Source of the DNA: Kappaphycus alvarezii
Lineage: Eukaryota; Rhodophyta; Florideophyceae; Gigartinales; Solieriaceae
DNA: 64,000 nucleotides
Reading direction: 5' to 3'
Assembly (NCBI GenBank): GCA_002205965.3
Contig: NADL03000591.1
Location: 248,001 to 312,000 of the forward strand
Position numbers and translations under genes: made by a program
Shown: positions 53,605-63,560 of the stretch, in pieces
How the letters are laid out: each line of letters begins with the position of its first letter
Numbering within the stretch: the stretch's first letter is position 1
The notes under the pieces: model-generated
Told to the model about the DNA's origin: nothing
The model's database searches: none
What the model saw: the letters and a program-made list of their open reading frames with translations, nothing else

Positions 53605-55725
53605 TCACCACTCAGGGTTGAAAAGTATGTCGTGCACTATATCTGCTGGAGTGCTCAAAGTATGCAACTGAGCCACCAGCTCAGTTTCATCCCAAAGCAC
53701 TAGGTCCTCGACCACACTTTCACCAATATCATCACATGCCTGGGGTGTTTCCTCATCAAAAGTACCAACTCTAGTTGAATATAGTTTTACCCCCGGACCA
53801 TCAGCGACATTCAAAGATATATGCCCTCCAAGAATGTTTGGCAGATTTCTATGAATCTGAAATATATTGAAGGATAAAAAACTTGACGTTCTGCTTTTCG
53901 GTCCCCCAGACGGCATCGTAAAGACGACATAACACAATTCATAGTTTTGTAATTGCGTTCAACTCCAGATGTAGAGGCAGGAGCGTTGGACACACGACAT
54001 AAAATTGCGAAGAGTTTCGGATACTTGTCCCGCACTTGACCCCACAGCAGGCGCGTTTGCTATTCCCTCAAAGTCGTTAGCGCATGGTCTGGTTCCACAC
54101 AAAAATTCATAAAATCGCTCATAAGATCCGCATAATGTTAGTTATTTTGAGAAATTATCTTCAGAGTGGCATGAAATTGACATGAAAGGCTTGAAAGCCC
54201 TAGACCAGTGATGTCCGAACTATGAAGTTCGGCAATGTGATCGTACATTACTCGGTAAAAGAGATCGCAAGAGAATGCAAGTTCATGCAAGGGACTCTGC
54301 ATTCTCCACCATTGGCGCAAAACCATACTATCCAGACTCGTCCTTTTTGTGTGCCCAATATATTTCGAGAAGTCAATTTGAATCCTAACGAGAAGAACTC
54401 ATGCGTAATCCGTGGGCACAAAGGCTGAGGCATACTCCAGTAGTCCAATGCATAGACATATGGGATTGAAAACCACACAAGCGGCCCGAACTTCATCCCA
54501 GAATGTGTTATTGGTGATAATTGATACGAACAGGGAGATTGTAAGGTCGATCAATGCCGCGCGCGTCTCGCTCATGAAACAGGGCGTAAGCTAGGTATGT
54601 CAATGCAGATTTAACTTCGGCCAAGCGCTGAAACATGAAGTTGATAGACAACTATCTCGATTTTGAGTAAAGCGCAAAAGCATGAGACCTCTTAAGCTTC
54701 TCTTCGCAGATAAATTTGAACAATTTGCGGATCATTTTGGTGTTCTTAACGTTTTTGGCAACGTATGATGCGTTTTGAACAGTACCAGAGAACAATACTT
54801 TTCCCAGATCCTCACAGAAGTTGTTGAGGCAGTGGGTACTGCAACCATATGCAAACTTAAAGATAGATCTCTGACATAGCACCTTTCTTACGTCAAGCAT
54901 TCCGTTGCACGAATCGGAAACAAAAGCAAAGCAGACGTTATAGGTGAGCTCAACTGCCTCGTATAAACTTCCAACAGCTTCGGAAATCTTTGTCAGAATG
55001 TCCTCAGTAGTCTCACTTTTCAAGTACGACTTGAGGTATTCAATAAAAAATGGCTTGGGTGTATGAATCATAAAATTGTTTAAAGACTTCTCCATCTTGT
55101 TCATTGCACATCCACCCCTACTGCAACTCCGTTTCTCTGCTTCAGCGCTCCGAGCACGTCGTTCATATTCATTTCATATGTATATTTCAGCAGATCTTTG
55201 CCAACCAAATACGCAGATGGCATTCGCCAGGTCCCTCTCCATTGACCAAAGAATCTGTTCCATGAAGCGTACTCAAAAACATCCAAGTAGAGTTGCGGTT
55301 TCGTGAATGGCTTGAGCAAACAGCTTATCCAAGTAGTCCTGTTCTTCGGATATCATCTTATGAGCAATCATGTATCGCATGTTTCTGCCTTCGCTGCGTT
55401 GCCGTCTGATGCGTTTGCGCTAGACATAGTAGGTCCAGCTAGGGGGGCCTTTTCCTTGTCAGATGAAGGCGTTTAAATTCCAATGCGCTTAGGAACATTT
55501 TTGGAGTTTGAAGGATGAGTCTTCATGTTTCGGGGTGAATGGGACACGGACTTGGAGCGATACTTGTATTTGTCTCGAGGGGTCTTAAAAAAGCTTTCTG
55601 ACTCTTGAAGAGAGAAGTGTGCCCAAACACGGAGCTTTTGCCGACACATTTGCAGAAAAGGACGAAGGAAAAGGACGAAATCTTGAGTAGGTAGACACGA
55701 AGGTACTAATGACAAAAACATATCG
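53605..55725 (-). pseudogene. hAT transposase, decayed
   Basis: From high to low coordinates: a BED-like region (VWAHFSLQES, KSVSHSPRNMKTH, about 55500-55650) whose Cys residues are lost; KDLLKYTYEMNMNDVLGALK (55110-55200); a DUF659-like catalytic half, NNFMIHTPKPFFIEYLKSYL and FAFVSDSCNGMLDVRKVL and KFAYGCSTHCLNNFCEDLGK (54652-55104); and the C-terminal dimerisation domain, RDKYPKLFAILCRVSNAPAS then TSGVERNYKTMNCVMS (53850-54035). The frame is lost in between. hAT elements move by cut and paste with 8-bp duplications (known); I could not place the ends. Confidence 0.85.
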
Positions 55726-55729
55726 CGTT

Positions 55730-56950
55730 TTGAAAGAGTTCAGGACCGAAAGTGTAGTTTTATGCATTTCTCGGAATTAACTAACGGTAGTTTGAGGCTT
55801 CCTATTTATTTCTTGCTTAGCAGCATTTAAAAAGCGGATCTAAAGCACCCAAAATGACTTAATTGTATGTTCATCTGTTGACAGAGGAAATAGTTTCGGA
55901 TTTGGACATTTTTGCAGTATTTAAATCATTTATAACGTAATGTGTGAGTCTATGGCTACATTGGTACACGAAAATGTTCGTTATGGATGTCAGAGTTGCC
56001 TGGACACCCAAATGAATATGTTTGCATGGCGATGTACGAGTAGATCTGGTTTAAGACATTGTAGGCTTTTGTGACGTACTAGCTGTGTCTACGGTCGTCA
56101 ATAGAGGTCTAGATATTGTTTTTAACTTGTTGGTTTTCTCAAGTGAGTGCCGGTAATGATTTTTTAGAGTGAAAATGTTTTTGGGACGTTGAACTTCAGC
56201 AGGCTCCTTAATTATTGAAGTGTCATATTCAACGTATCTTTTCGTCGAGAAATGCATTGACTTTATGTTTTTCCGTTTTACATGCCGCAAATGATGCAAA
56301 AATTGATGTGGTGGTCCCAGCGCATTTTTTAGAACTCCTCAAATACTGCGCACTCTTAGCAGAACGATAATAGAGGCCAACTGGGATAGGTTGATAGTAT
56401 GTCAATATGAGATACGTGTCACCGCGCGATGGAACTGACAGTAAGCACTGTCAGCATCATCGGTGAAAAACACAGCTTGCCATGATATGCACTAAAAGCT
56501 GAGCTGAGCTCGATGATGCGGGATTTTGGAGTCACAGGAAAAGTGTGGCAGTAAGCTTGACGGTATTCAACTACTGTACACTGCAAGGTCGTCCCCCTGG
56601 GTCTTTTCCGGCACCACACCCACCTTTATTAGTAACATTTATTGATTCTACAGCTGCAAGACTTACGGTATTCAGGCCGCGATTGTACGCTGCCTCGTAA
56701 GTGGCGGTGACTAGCGAAGTTCCCACGACGTAGGTAACCTTAAATCTGTACCGGGCTTTGCGGTAGGTATCACTTCACGAACGTTTCTTCGCTGATTATT
56801 TTTGAAAGCATTTAAATTAAACAAAAGATGCTATAAATCATCATTTTCCAATAAAAAACGCCCTGTAAAAAAATATAATAAAATCATTCCCTAGTTGCGG
56901 CACATTTGGACCACATTGAGTAGTTTAATTCCTGGTACAGACGACATTGC
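55730..56950. other. no supported gene
   Basis: May hold the 5' end of the hAT element. Only short open frames are present (56051-56299 and 56419-56619 on the - strand), none recognised. A small inverted pair TGACAGTAAGCACTGTCA lies at 56429-56446. Confidence 0.4.
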
Positions 56951-56960
56951 ATTCTGTCTC

Positions 56961-57196
56961 TGTTGGTGTCGGTCGTTGTGTTGTGACTTTACTTGCGTGC
57001 ACCCGAAACTTCGCCTACATATATAGGCAATCGCCGAAAATGCATGTGGCCAAAGGGCGGCCGGTGGTTCCTAGAAAACAAATAAATTTCGGCACTGCAG
57101 CGTAAAATATATAAATATTTCGTACAGTACAGTATTGTACTGTACTGTACTTAAAAATAATTAAAACAATCCAGAATCCCAAATTTGTCCCCATCA
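56961..57196 (-). repeat. 3' LTR of the 57-60 kb element
   Basis: 236 bp, same ends as the 5' LTR. Length differs mainly in the GTACAGTA palindrome region at 57120-57155, which has expanded or contracted between the two LTRs. Confidence 0.9.
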
Positions 57197-58034
57197 CCAC
57201 CCCGCCTCCAAAACGGACCACGGGGCCGCCTACTGTACTGTACGTTGCAGTATTTCAAATAACAGCGCGGCCATACCTTCCAAACCGAGCCTCGACACCA
57301 CCACTCCCGTTTACCAGGCCTTGCTCTCGGCTTTCGTGGCTCTTGTTTCTCCTCGGCTTGTGCCCCTCGTGCTGGCTCGCTCCGTAGGCTTGTGCGCCTC
57401 TTGTTTCTTGCAAGCTTGTACGCCCGCCTGGCTGGTTCGCCTTCTTTCTCGAGCGCCTTGTAGGCCCGTGCTTCTCCTCGCCATCTTATTCCCCTCATCT
57501 TGCAGTGGCACAACGACGGTGACGCGGAAGCTGAGAAGTACGGAGTTGCAGTTTCAGACTGCCTTTATATTCGTGGAAGCTGATCTTTAGTTGTGCACTA
57601 ACACTGCAATGGCGAGGACGAAGCAGTTGGCTAGGTTGAGAACGGGAGGAAAAGCGCCTCGGGAGAAGATTGGCGAGAATGTCGAGGGAAGTGGACGCTG
57701 AAGATTAGTCGGACGTTGAAGTTTATTCCAAGTTATTTCCGCATACAAAGGCATGTCACTGCCGCGATGGGCGCAATCGAAGGTAAAGGGGAAGCCGAGT
57801 GGCTCCAACAGTAGGGTTCTACAGTGATGCAACGGGTTCCATCTCTCAATTTTCTTCTTTGGTAACTCTGTTCTTCTAGTTTTCTTTCCTTTCCTTTTTG
57901 TGTAGGCATGCGTTTAAAACCAACGAAACAATTGTATTCTCAAACGATCAAAAGGCATGTAGTTCAAACAAAAAGGAGAAAAGTTCTGCTAAAGGGTAAA
58001 TTGCGACCACTATGATGGGTGAGAATAGAAGGCA
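57197..58034 (-). other. internal 3' region of the 57-60 kb element
   Basis: Where RT, RNase H and integrase should be there is about 840 bp. An open frame at 57311-57513 and an overlapping one at 57151-57513 encode basic, Arg/Lys/Glu-rich sequence (RRSRKKANQPGG, RRNKSHESREQG). It has no similarity that I can see to the enzymes of the 31-kb copy. It may be an untranslated region or captured sequence. Confidence 0.5.
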
Positions 58035-58800
58035 CTAATTTTGCAGGCTTCTGAGGCGGACCACAAAGAAACCAAACGCCTTGCGTGGATAGCACGTCGG
58101 TAGTGACGTCCACCATACGAGGTCAGCCAATACCTCGGGTGATACCCTTTCCATATCTGGCACGGCCCGAAGTATCTTGATTTGAAAGCTGGTCATGTAA
58201 CAGTTGTCGGCAAGGCCGCCCCATGTGCGAAAAGGACCCAGTCGCCTAGGTGGAACCCTACAGGTTCTGAGAATGCCTTGTTTATCAATACTAGCTCTTG
58301 CCCATCCCTTCTTCGTGCCCGGAGTGCCACGTTTGCAAGCAACTCCAATCGTCGATGGCTCTTCGAGGCTTCGGAGGGAATCGTTTATTCGCGCTTGGTC
58401 TTCTTCTCGAAGGTGCACTAGACGAGCCCTTAGAGCGTCACAAACTTCGTCTTCTTCTTCATAGGTGGTGCTTTCTTCCTCGGGATGCTTCATATCCTTT
58501 TGTTCCACGACGTCTCCGCGGATGAACAAAACAAGTTCTTCTTCGGATGAATCCGATGACTCCAGTCCAGCGTTCGAATCAGATTTGAAATCTTCACTGG
58601 GAGTACCGATATCTTCGCCTGCCACGAGCCTCTTCTCGGTCGCTTTTGCGTCAGATCCGAGGGGTAGCCCGAATTCTTCGGACACGATGTACAGGGGCAC
58701 ACTCTGTGCTCCAAAGTCTAGGGTCGCGCGCATAGATGCGAGTGCAGGAAGTTCAATGATAATGTCAAATGGAAACTTTTCGACTACAGGGTAGTCCAGT
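58035..58800 (-). pseudogene. protease end and connector of the 57-60 kb element
   Basis: Reads LDYPVVEKFPFDIIIELPAL (the ligand-binding PFDLIIG block of retropepsins), then SEEFGLPLGSDAKATEKRLV and GEDIGTPSEDFKSDSNAGLE, then a Glu/Ser-rich connector, ending in LVWWTSLPTCYPRKAFGFFV. The first part matches the 14-kb copy (LDHLAVKKSPFDLIIV, GEEIGTP). No RT blocks follow. Confidence 0.7.
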
Positions 58801-58931
58801 GTAACCCCTTGCTATCCAAAAGTAGTAGAAACATTAAGCAACGAGCCGACACAAGATGAACTCTCTCTATTAGCCACTGTTATCTTCCTTAACGTAAACT
58901 TTGGCGAATCATTGAGACAAGACGGAAGAAA

Positions 58932-59477
58932 TTACGTTGAAAACTGCCCAGAGTCTAGCAATGCCCAAACGTTAGTGCCATAAACCTTAATTTTTACGAC
59001 TCGTAATAGGCGAGATTCCGGGTTAGATACGACAGCGACGCGGGGTACTGACTGCTTCCCGAGCAAACGGCGCATTATCTTGGTAGCTCCATCTGCATAC
59101 CCACGAAGGAACTGGCCAAATGTCAGACCGCAGTTGGCATTTGCAAGTTCCGACACGAAGTCGTATTTGCCAACGTACTCTTGGATCCTGTTCGAGTTCT
59201 TTTTCGCGCGGTTGTTCTTCTTCGGTTTCCTCCTGCGGTTCAAATTCCGTAATTCTTCTGCCGGAGGGACTGAGGGAATAACTCGGGCTTGATGCGAGTT
59301 ATTCACGAGTCGGGATATCGGAATCCCTTCATAGCTTCCTTGACGTGGCTGTTTCGGTAAGGATTCACCTTCTTCTGTTCTTTTCGTTGCATTAACTACT
59401 TCTTTGATACCGTAATCGGTGTCTGAATTGCTTTTGCAGACTACTTTAACCTGGCCTGCTTCTCCATTTTCTTCCTT
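58932..59477 (-). pseudogene. retropepsin of the 57-60 kb element
   Basis: In the same frame as gag with only the TAG between them: KEENGEAGQVKVVCKSNSDT, SLPKQPRQGSYEGIPISRLV, a basic linker (RNLNRRRKPKKNNRAKK), LANANCGLTFGQFLRGYADG and VYGTNVWALLDSG. A one-base deletion right after DSG moves the frame (the alternative frame gives AVFNVISSVL after DSG, similar to AISDVMNAEL in the 14-kb copy). Protease should mature gag-pol. Confidence 0.8.
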
Positions 59478-60357
59478 CTAGTTTTCATTGTGAGCCCCCG
59501 CAGACCTGTCCTTAGTAGCAGACCAACAAGTGGCTTCCGAATGACCGTTTTTGCCGCAATAAGAGCAACGCGTATTGCGGTGGGGGTTCTTCTCGCAGTT
59601 CATGGATTTGTGACCTAGTTCGTTGCAATAAGAGCACGGACGAACTTTTTTGCCCCTCTGTTGTGCTGAAGAAGGTCCTACACCGTTATTTCCCTTCTTA
59701 CTTTTTATAAACAATGTCAGTCTGGAGATATCCTCAGCTAGAGCCTCCAACTTGTTCTCGATGTTTCTGGAACGGGAGTCTGGACGAACTAACAACTTGG
59801 GCGGCGTGACATCTGAGACTCGGCTTGAGGGGCCAATAAACGTGAGGCGATTAGAGTGAAAGTCTCTGAGGGCCTTTCTGATTCTTGAGTAGTCTCGAGG
59901 CCCACGGAAAGCTAGGAAATGCAGTAGCACCTCGTAACGGAAGGCAGCGGTGCGTAAAAGTCCAAATCTTGCAACGTTATCGAATCTGGCTTCCTCGTAA
60001 CGGCGATCCATCTCCTTGATGGAGCCAGCAATGTCTTCAATGTCGAGTCCGACTTCTAAAGCTTGTCGAATAACGTCTTGGGGTCTTCTTCCTTGATGAA
60101 TTGCTCGAAGAATTTTTGCTTGACGGAGAATATTATTTTGCCTCATCTACGAGTTCACCATTCGAGGCAAATGTCTCGTAGTAAAAATCAAAAGCCGGAC
60201 CGTCTAGATGTCCCAGGAGAGTAAGTGCTTTCTCCGAATCGGGTCTAGAGGTCATGACGACGTTTTCAAAGAAAAAAAAGAATTTGCGGACATCGCTAGT
60301 GCCGTCGAACACTGCCGCACTGGCGCCGGGAGTTTCAGTCCTGCGCAAGAGTACCAT
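59478..60357 (-). pseudogene. gag of the 57-60 kb element, one frameshift
   Basis: Frame 1 (60357-60133) starts with ATG whose A is the last base of the LTR; it reads FDGTSDVRKFFFFFENVV and ETFASNGELVDEAK, a retrotransposon gag capsid pattern. Frame 2 (60146-59478) continues ILRAIHQGRRPQDVIRQALE, RKALRDFHSNRLTFIG, RSRNIENKLEALAEDISRLT and two CCHC zinc knuckles, CSYCNELGHKSMNC and CSYCGKNGHSEATC. The frames overlap by 14 bases around 60133-60146, so a one-base indel, or less likely programmed frameshifting, joins them. Frame 2 ends with TAG at 59478-59480. Confidence 0.85.
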
Positions 60358-60602
60358 GTTGGTGTCGGTCGTTGTGTTGTGACTTTACTTGCGTGCACCC
60401 GACACTTCGCATACATATATAGGCAAGCGCCGAAAATGCATGTGTCCAAAGGGCGGCCGGTGGTTCCTAGAAAACAAATAAATTTCGGCATTGTAGCGTA
60501 AAATATAAAAATAACCCGTACAGTACAGTATTGTATATTGCACAGTATTGTACTAATAAAATAATTAAAACAATCCAGAAAATTCAAAATTTGTCCCCAT
60601 CA
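60357..60602 (-). repeat. 5' LTR of the 57-60 kb element
   Basis: 246 bp. On the - strand TGATGGGGACAAATTTTG to CGACCGACACCAACA. A TATATA sequence lies at 60412-60421, with a TACTGTAC palindrome cluster upstream at 60511-60555. The first 165 bases of the plus-strand sequence differ from the other LTR at only a handful of positions. Confidence 0.9.
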
Positions 60603-60609
60603 GTCTCCT

Positions 60610-61560
60610 TTTAAAAAAGTAAAGATCCTTCTCTCCTCCTTTACAGCAGAGACTGCCGTTACACGTCGCGGTAGATGCGGCATGTTCATCAATGACCTTG
60701 GATAATGCGTTAGATGGGAATCCCAACGAAGAGAACCCTACGGGCAAGAACGTCCAGCCGGGTCGCGAACGTCCAGGGAGCGCCTCCCCCGAGGACGGCT
60801 TTCACTGTCCTTGCTAGGTCGGCCAAATTCCATTTTTCCGCTGCCAAGGACACCGCCCCCGCACCCTTCGCTCCCACGCGAATGGTTGTCTTTTGGAAGG
60901 GGGAGACGACCTTAACGTCGTACGCTACCGGAGGCGAACCGGCGTGGTGCGTCCATCGTAGCGCCTTGTAACGAGGACATTCGCTGGGCGCACTTTCGGT
61001 CCGGGTAGGAGGTGTTGAACATCGTACTGCACGCCGAGTCCCGCGGCCGAGAATAGTTCCTTGCCGAGCAAGCGGTACACGGCTTTGTGGCGGTTGTCCT
61101 AGCCAAGGCCGTTGCTGCAAAGGTCGGAAGCGAGGTCCTCGAGGTCTTCCATGAGTCTGCTGCACTCTACGTATAGCAGTGGCGTGGTGTCGTCGAAGGC
61201 GCGAATTCCCAGGTGGCGGCGCAACACATCGGACTACAATGCATCGGATTGTCGGCTGCCCGCGGACGGATGGGCTGTAAGAAAAGATGCGACGGGTGTG
61301 CCCAGGTAGTTGTGATGGCGGATGCGACGCCGGATCTCCAAGTCGGTGTTTGAGGCGGGACGTGGAGAGCGCTCCCAGTCATCATGTTGACAGAACCACT
61401 TTGCTGCCCGAGTCGCACCACGCACGATTATGTGTTATCGCCGTTGGCGGCGAGGGTGGCACCTGACATGGATTCTGGAAGGGCGCCGTACTCAGTCCTG
61501 AAAGATGGGTGGAGGCCATGAGCTAAGTCCAGGAGGAGAGCGTCAAGCTCTCTGTATTAG
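60610..61560 (-). pseudogene. LINE C-terminal fragment, second copy
   Basis: Block-by-block match to the fragment at 17866-18800: NTDLEIRRRIRHHNYLGTPV, ASFLTAHPSAGSRQSDAL and VLRRHLGIRAFDDTTPLLYV correspond to IRHCIRGLPFRRSPATAFLF and MLRRHLGLP; DVKVVSPFQKTTIRV corresponds to CEFTVVSPFKAAV. The CxxC/GDH knuckle is degraded. Frames change near 61165 and 61240. The adjacent LTR element (56961-60602) appears to have inserted into or beside its 3' end. Confidence 0.7.
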
Positions 61561-62190
61561 TGGGGCTGCGTTCCAGGACCACCGGTCTCTTGAGGCGTGA
61601 GAGGGTGGTCAGAGTCGATGCGGCTGGTGACCGACAGTATGTCCCTTCGGTAAGAGTGCTTGTACGTATGGGAATTGAGCCATTCTCGGCAACTACGGCA
61701 AAAATTGACTCAACAAACCTTCAAATTTCTGGCGCTGTGCCGTAGTGGTGCAAGTCGGACGAGGTGCGGCGGCATAGAGATAAAAGTCAGGAAGACGAAG
61801 GTTAGGGGAATTCGGCTCGGTCGACGAGAAATACCACCTTGGTGCTATCCTAAGTTCGCACCCTGAGGAAATGCTGTTATTGAACAGTCTCCAGTGCCGT
61901 AGAGGTCAAGCTTCTCTCAGCAGTCCCCCGGACTATTGCCGTTGGGCTTTGAATCGTCTCCACTAAAGTACTCCCCAATTACCGCTCACCGCTTGGAAAT
62001 AATTTTTGCTACTACACTCTACACCTTTCCAAACACCGTCGTATCACTATGGTTAGAGATGGGCCATATTGTCCGTTAATGTTAACAACTACACAGTCTA
62101 AGCCCAACTTGGTGCGGCCAGTCAGTCGTTACTATGTCCAGACACCATCAACTAGAAACCCAGCTCCACTTCACGCTACTGCTCACCACA
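61560..62190. other. no supported gene; downstream of LTN1
   Basis: Spacer between the LINE fragment and the LTN1 stop codon. Short open frames (61560-61866) have no recognised motif. The 3' untranslated region and terminator of LTN1 should lie here, but I cannot mark a polyadenylation site with confidence. Confidence 0.45.
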
Positions 62191-63560
62191 TCAGAACGCG
62201 CTGCGACATAATGGGCAAGCGCTACTGTTACTAGTCGTAAACCACTTACACAGACAATCCGAATGAAACAGATTCTTGCACGTCCGACATTGCATTTTTG
62301 GCAGCGCAGCCGTCCCCAAATGGAGCACTGAGTAACATATAGGACACTCCTCTGCCCCCTGGAATGTCCTGTCCAGATTTCGCCTCCACAACTCCACTGC
62401 CTCTGCCAAACTGCCGTCCTTCGCGCTTAGCAACCTCGTCATCCCTAGTAACGTCTTCCTCCACCTTGATTCCGACATCCCGATGCGACTCTTTGCCTCC
62501 ACCTCGACAATCTGTAACGGAAATGCATCTGGTAACCTCATCCATATCTCCAACGTCACATCTGAAAAAGTATATGTGGCACGCACAAGTTTTCCAGCCA
62601 CTGATCCACACGCGTGCAGTTCACCTTCTCCACCTGGCCCATCTATGCCATCTCCAGATCCAGCAGATCCACCTATCTTCCCACCAGACGACTTTCCCCC
62701 TCCGAAAGCACCCCACTCCTTGATTTTCCGAATCTCCGCGGCAATCAGCAGCGGCGAGATCTTTTTTCGCACAAATTCCTCTGCACGCAACGCACTCCCA
62801 CGATCTAACTTGTCCACTACATGCTGCCTAGATAACGCTGGAAGTCGTTGCAGCGCCCTTGCAAACGCGATGCCTGCCGCACGACCCACTTCTTCGTCAA
62901 CGCTCATCCCCGTTTTGATTAAATGTTGTCATCTTCATCTTCAGCCGTTCCTTTTCTCTTTCCTCTTTCTCAATTTGCTCTCGAACAAGCTGGATCCCTT
63001 GTGCCACACGCTCTTCCGCTTCTAGAGCCTCCGCTGCAGCTACTCCCGCAGCCGATCTCTCGTTTACGCTCCCATCAACAACTACTTCAACACATTTGTT
63101 GAAAAAGCGCGAGTAAAGTTCCGGGTTCGACTGCAGAAAAGTGGTTCCCACTCTTCGAAATGAAATATCTTCGTCTTCATCTCCAAGCAACGAACTCTCG
63201 GTAGCTGAATCCTCGTTGCTTTTGATGAGATCTAGGAACAATCGCCACGCAAGGAAGAAACCAACCTCTTGCGGAGGGGAAATATCCTTCACCTGAGAAT
63301 CTTCGTGATCTTCGTGATCCTCGGTACCTTCTGGCCATTGCAAAGCCAGCCTTAGAGGTTCTGGTATTATCTTCGTCACAAAGGCGAGCTCTTTCTCTTC
63401 GTCTCGGAAGCCGTTCTTTGGAAAAGCATTCGCAATGGTCGTTGGTAGCTCAACGTTCGCTGTGAAAGTCAAAAGCGTTAAGGTCGCATTCCTTGTCTCT
63501 CTCCTCTGACTGGCAAGATGCGTGGCCAGAGAGTAAACAAGATCAGCTCTTACAGGAATC
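62191..63560 (-). CDS. LTN1: Listerin-type E3 ubiquitin ligase, C-terminal part
   Basis: Encodes the end of the ribosome quality control ligase that ubiquitinates nascent chains stuck on the 60S subunit (known role of LTN1). The HEAT-repeat end reads VRADLVYSLATHLASQRRET, LTLLTFTANVELPTTIANAF and ELAFVTKIIPEPLRLALQWP; a charged helix (EQIEKEEREKERLKMKM) follows; then FARALQRLPALSRQHVVDK, FVRKKISPLLIAAEI, the RWD-like segment (ATYTFSDVTLEIWMRLPDAF) and the RING: ECPICYSV, CRTCKNLFHSDCLCKWF, CPLCRSAF, with TGA at 62191-62193. The exon may start at 63560 after an AG acceptor (CGGCAG on the - strand); earlier exons continue past the window. The frame changes by one between 62897 and 62907, so there is either a frameshift or an unrecognised splice event. 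Confidence 0.85.

Larger units (their letters stand above)
56961..60602 (-). mobile_element. complete Ty3-like LTR element without RT or integrase
   Basis: Flanked by GTCTC at 56956-56960 and 60603-60607, a perfect 5-bp target duplication. LTRs lie at 56961-57196 and 60357-60602. On the - strand the order is 5' LTR (right), primer-binding site TGGTACTCTTGC directly after it, gag with zinc knuckles, TAG, protease, connector, then about 840 bp without RT, RNase H or integrase homology, a G-rich tract (GGAGGCGGGGTGG) and the 3' LTR. Total 3642 bp. Its two LTRs are far better matched than other pairs here, so it is probably the youngest insertion. It would need enzymes from a relative such as the 31-kb copy. 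Confidence 0.9.

Noticed and set aside
62364-63025. + strand open frames of 119 and 180 codons
   Set aside because: They are antisense to LTN1, which has clear RING and HEAT-end motifs on the - strand.
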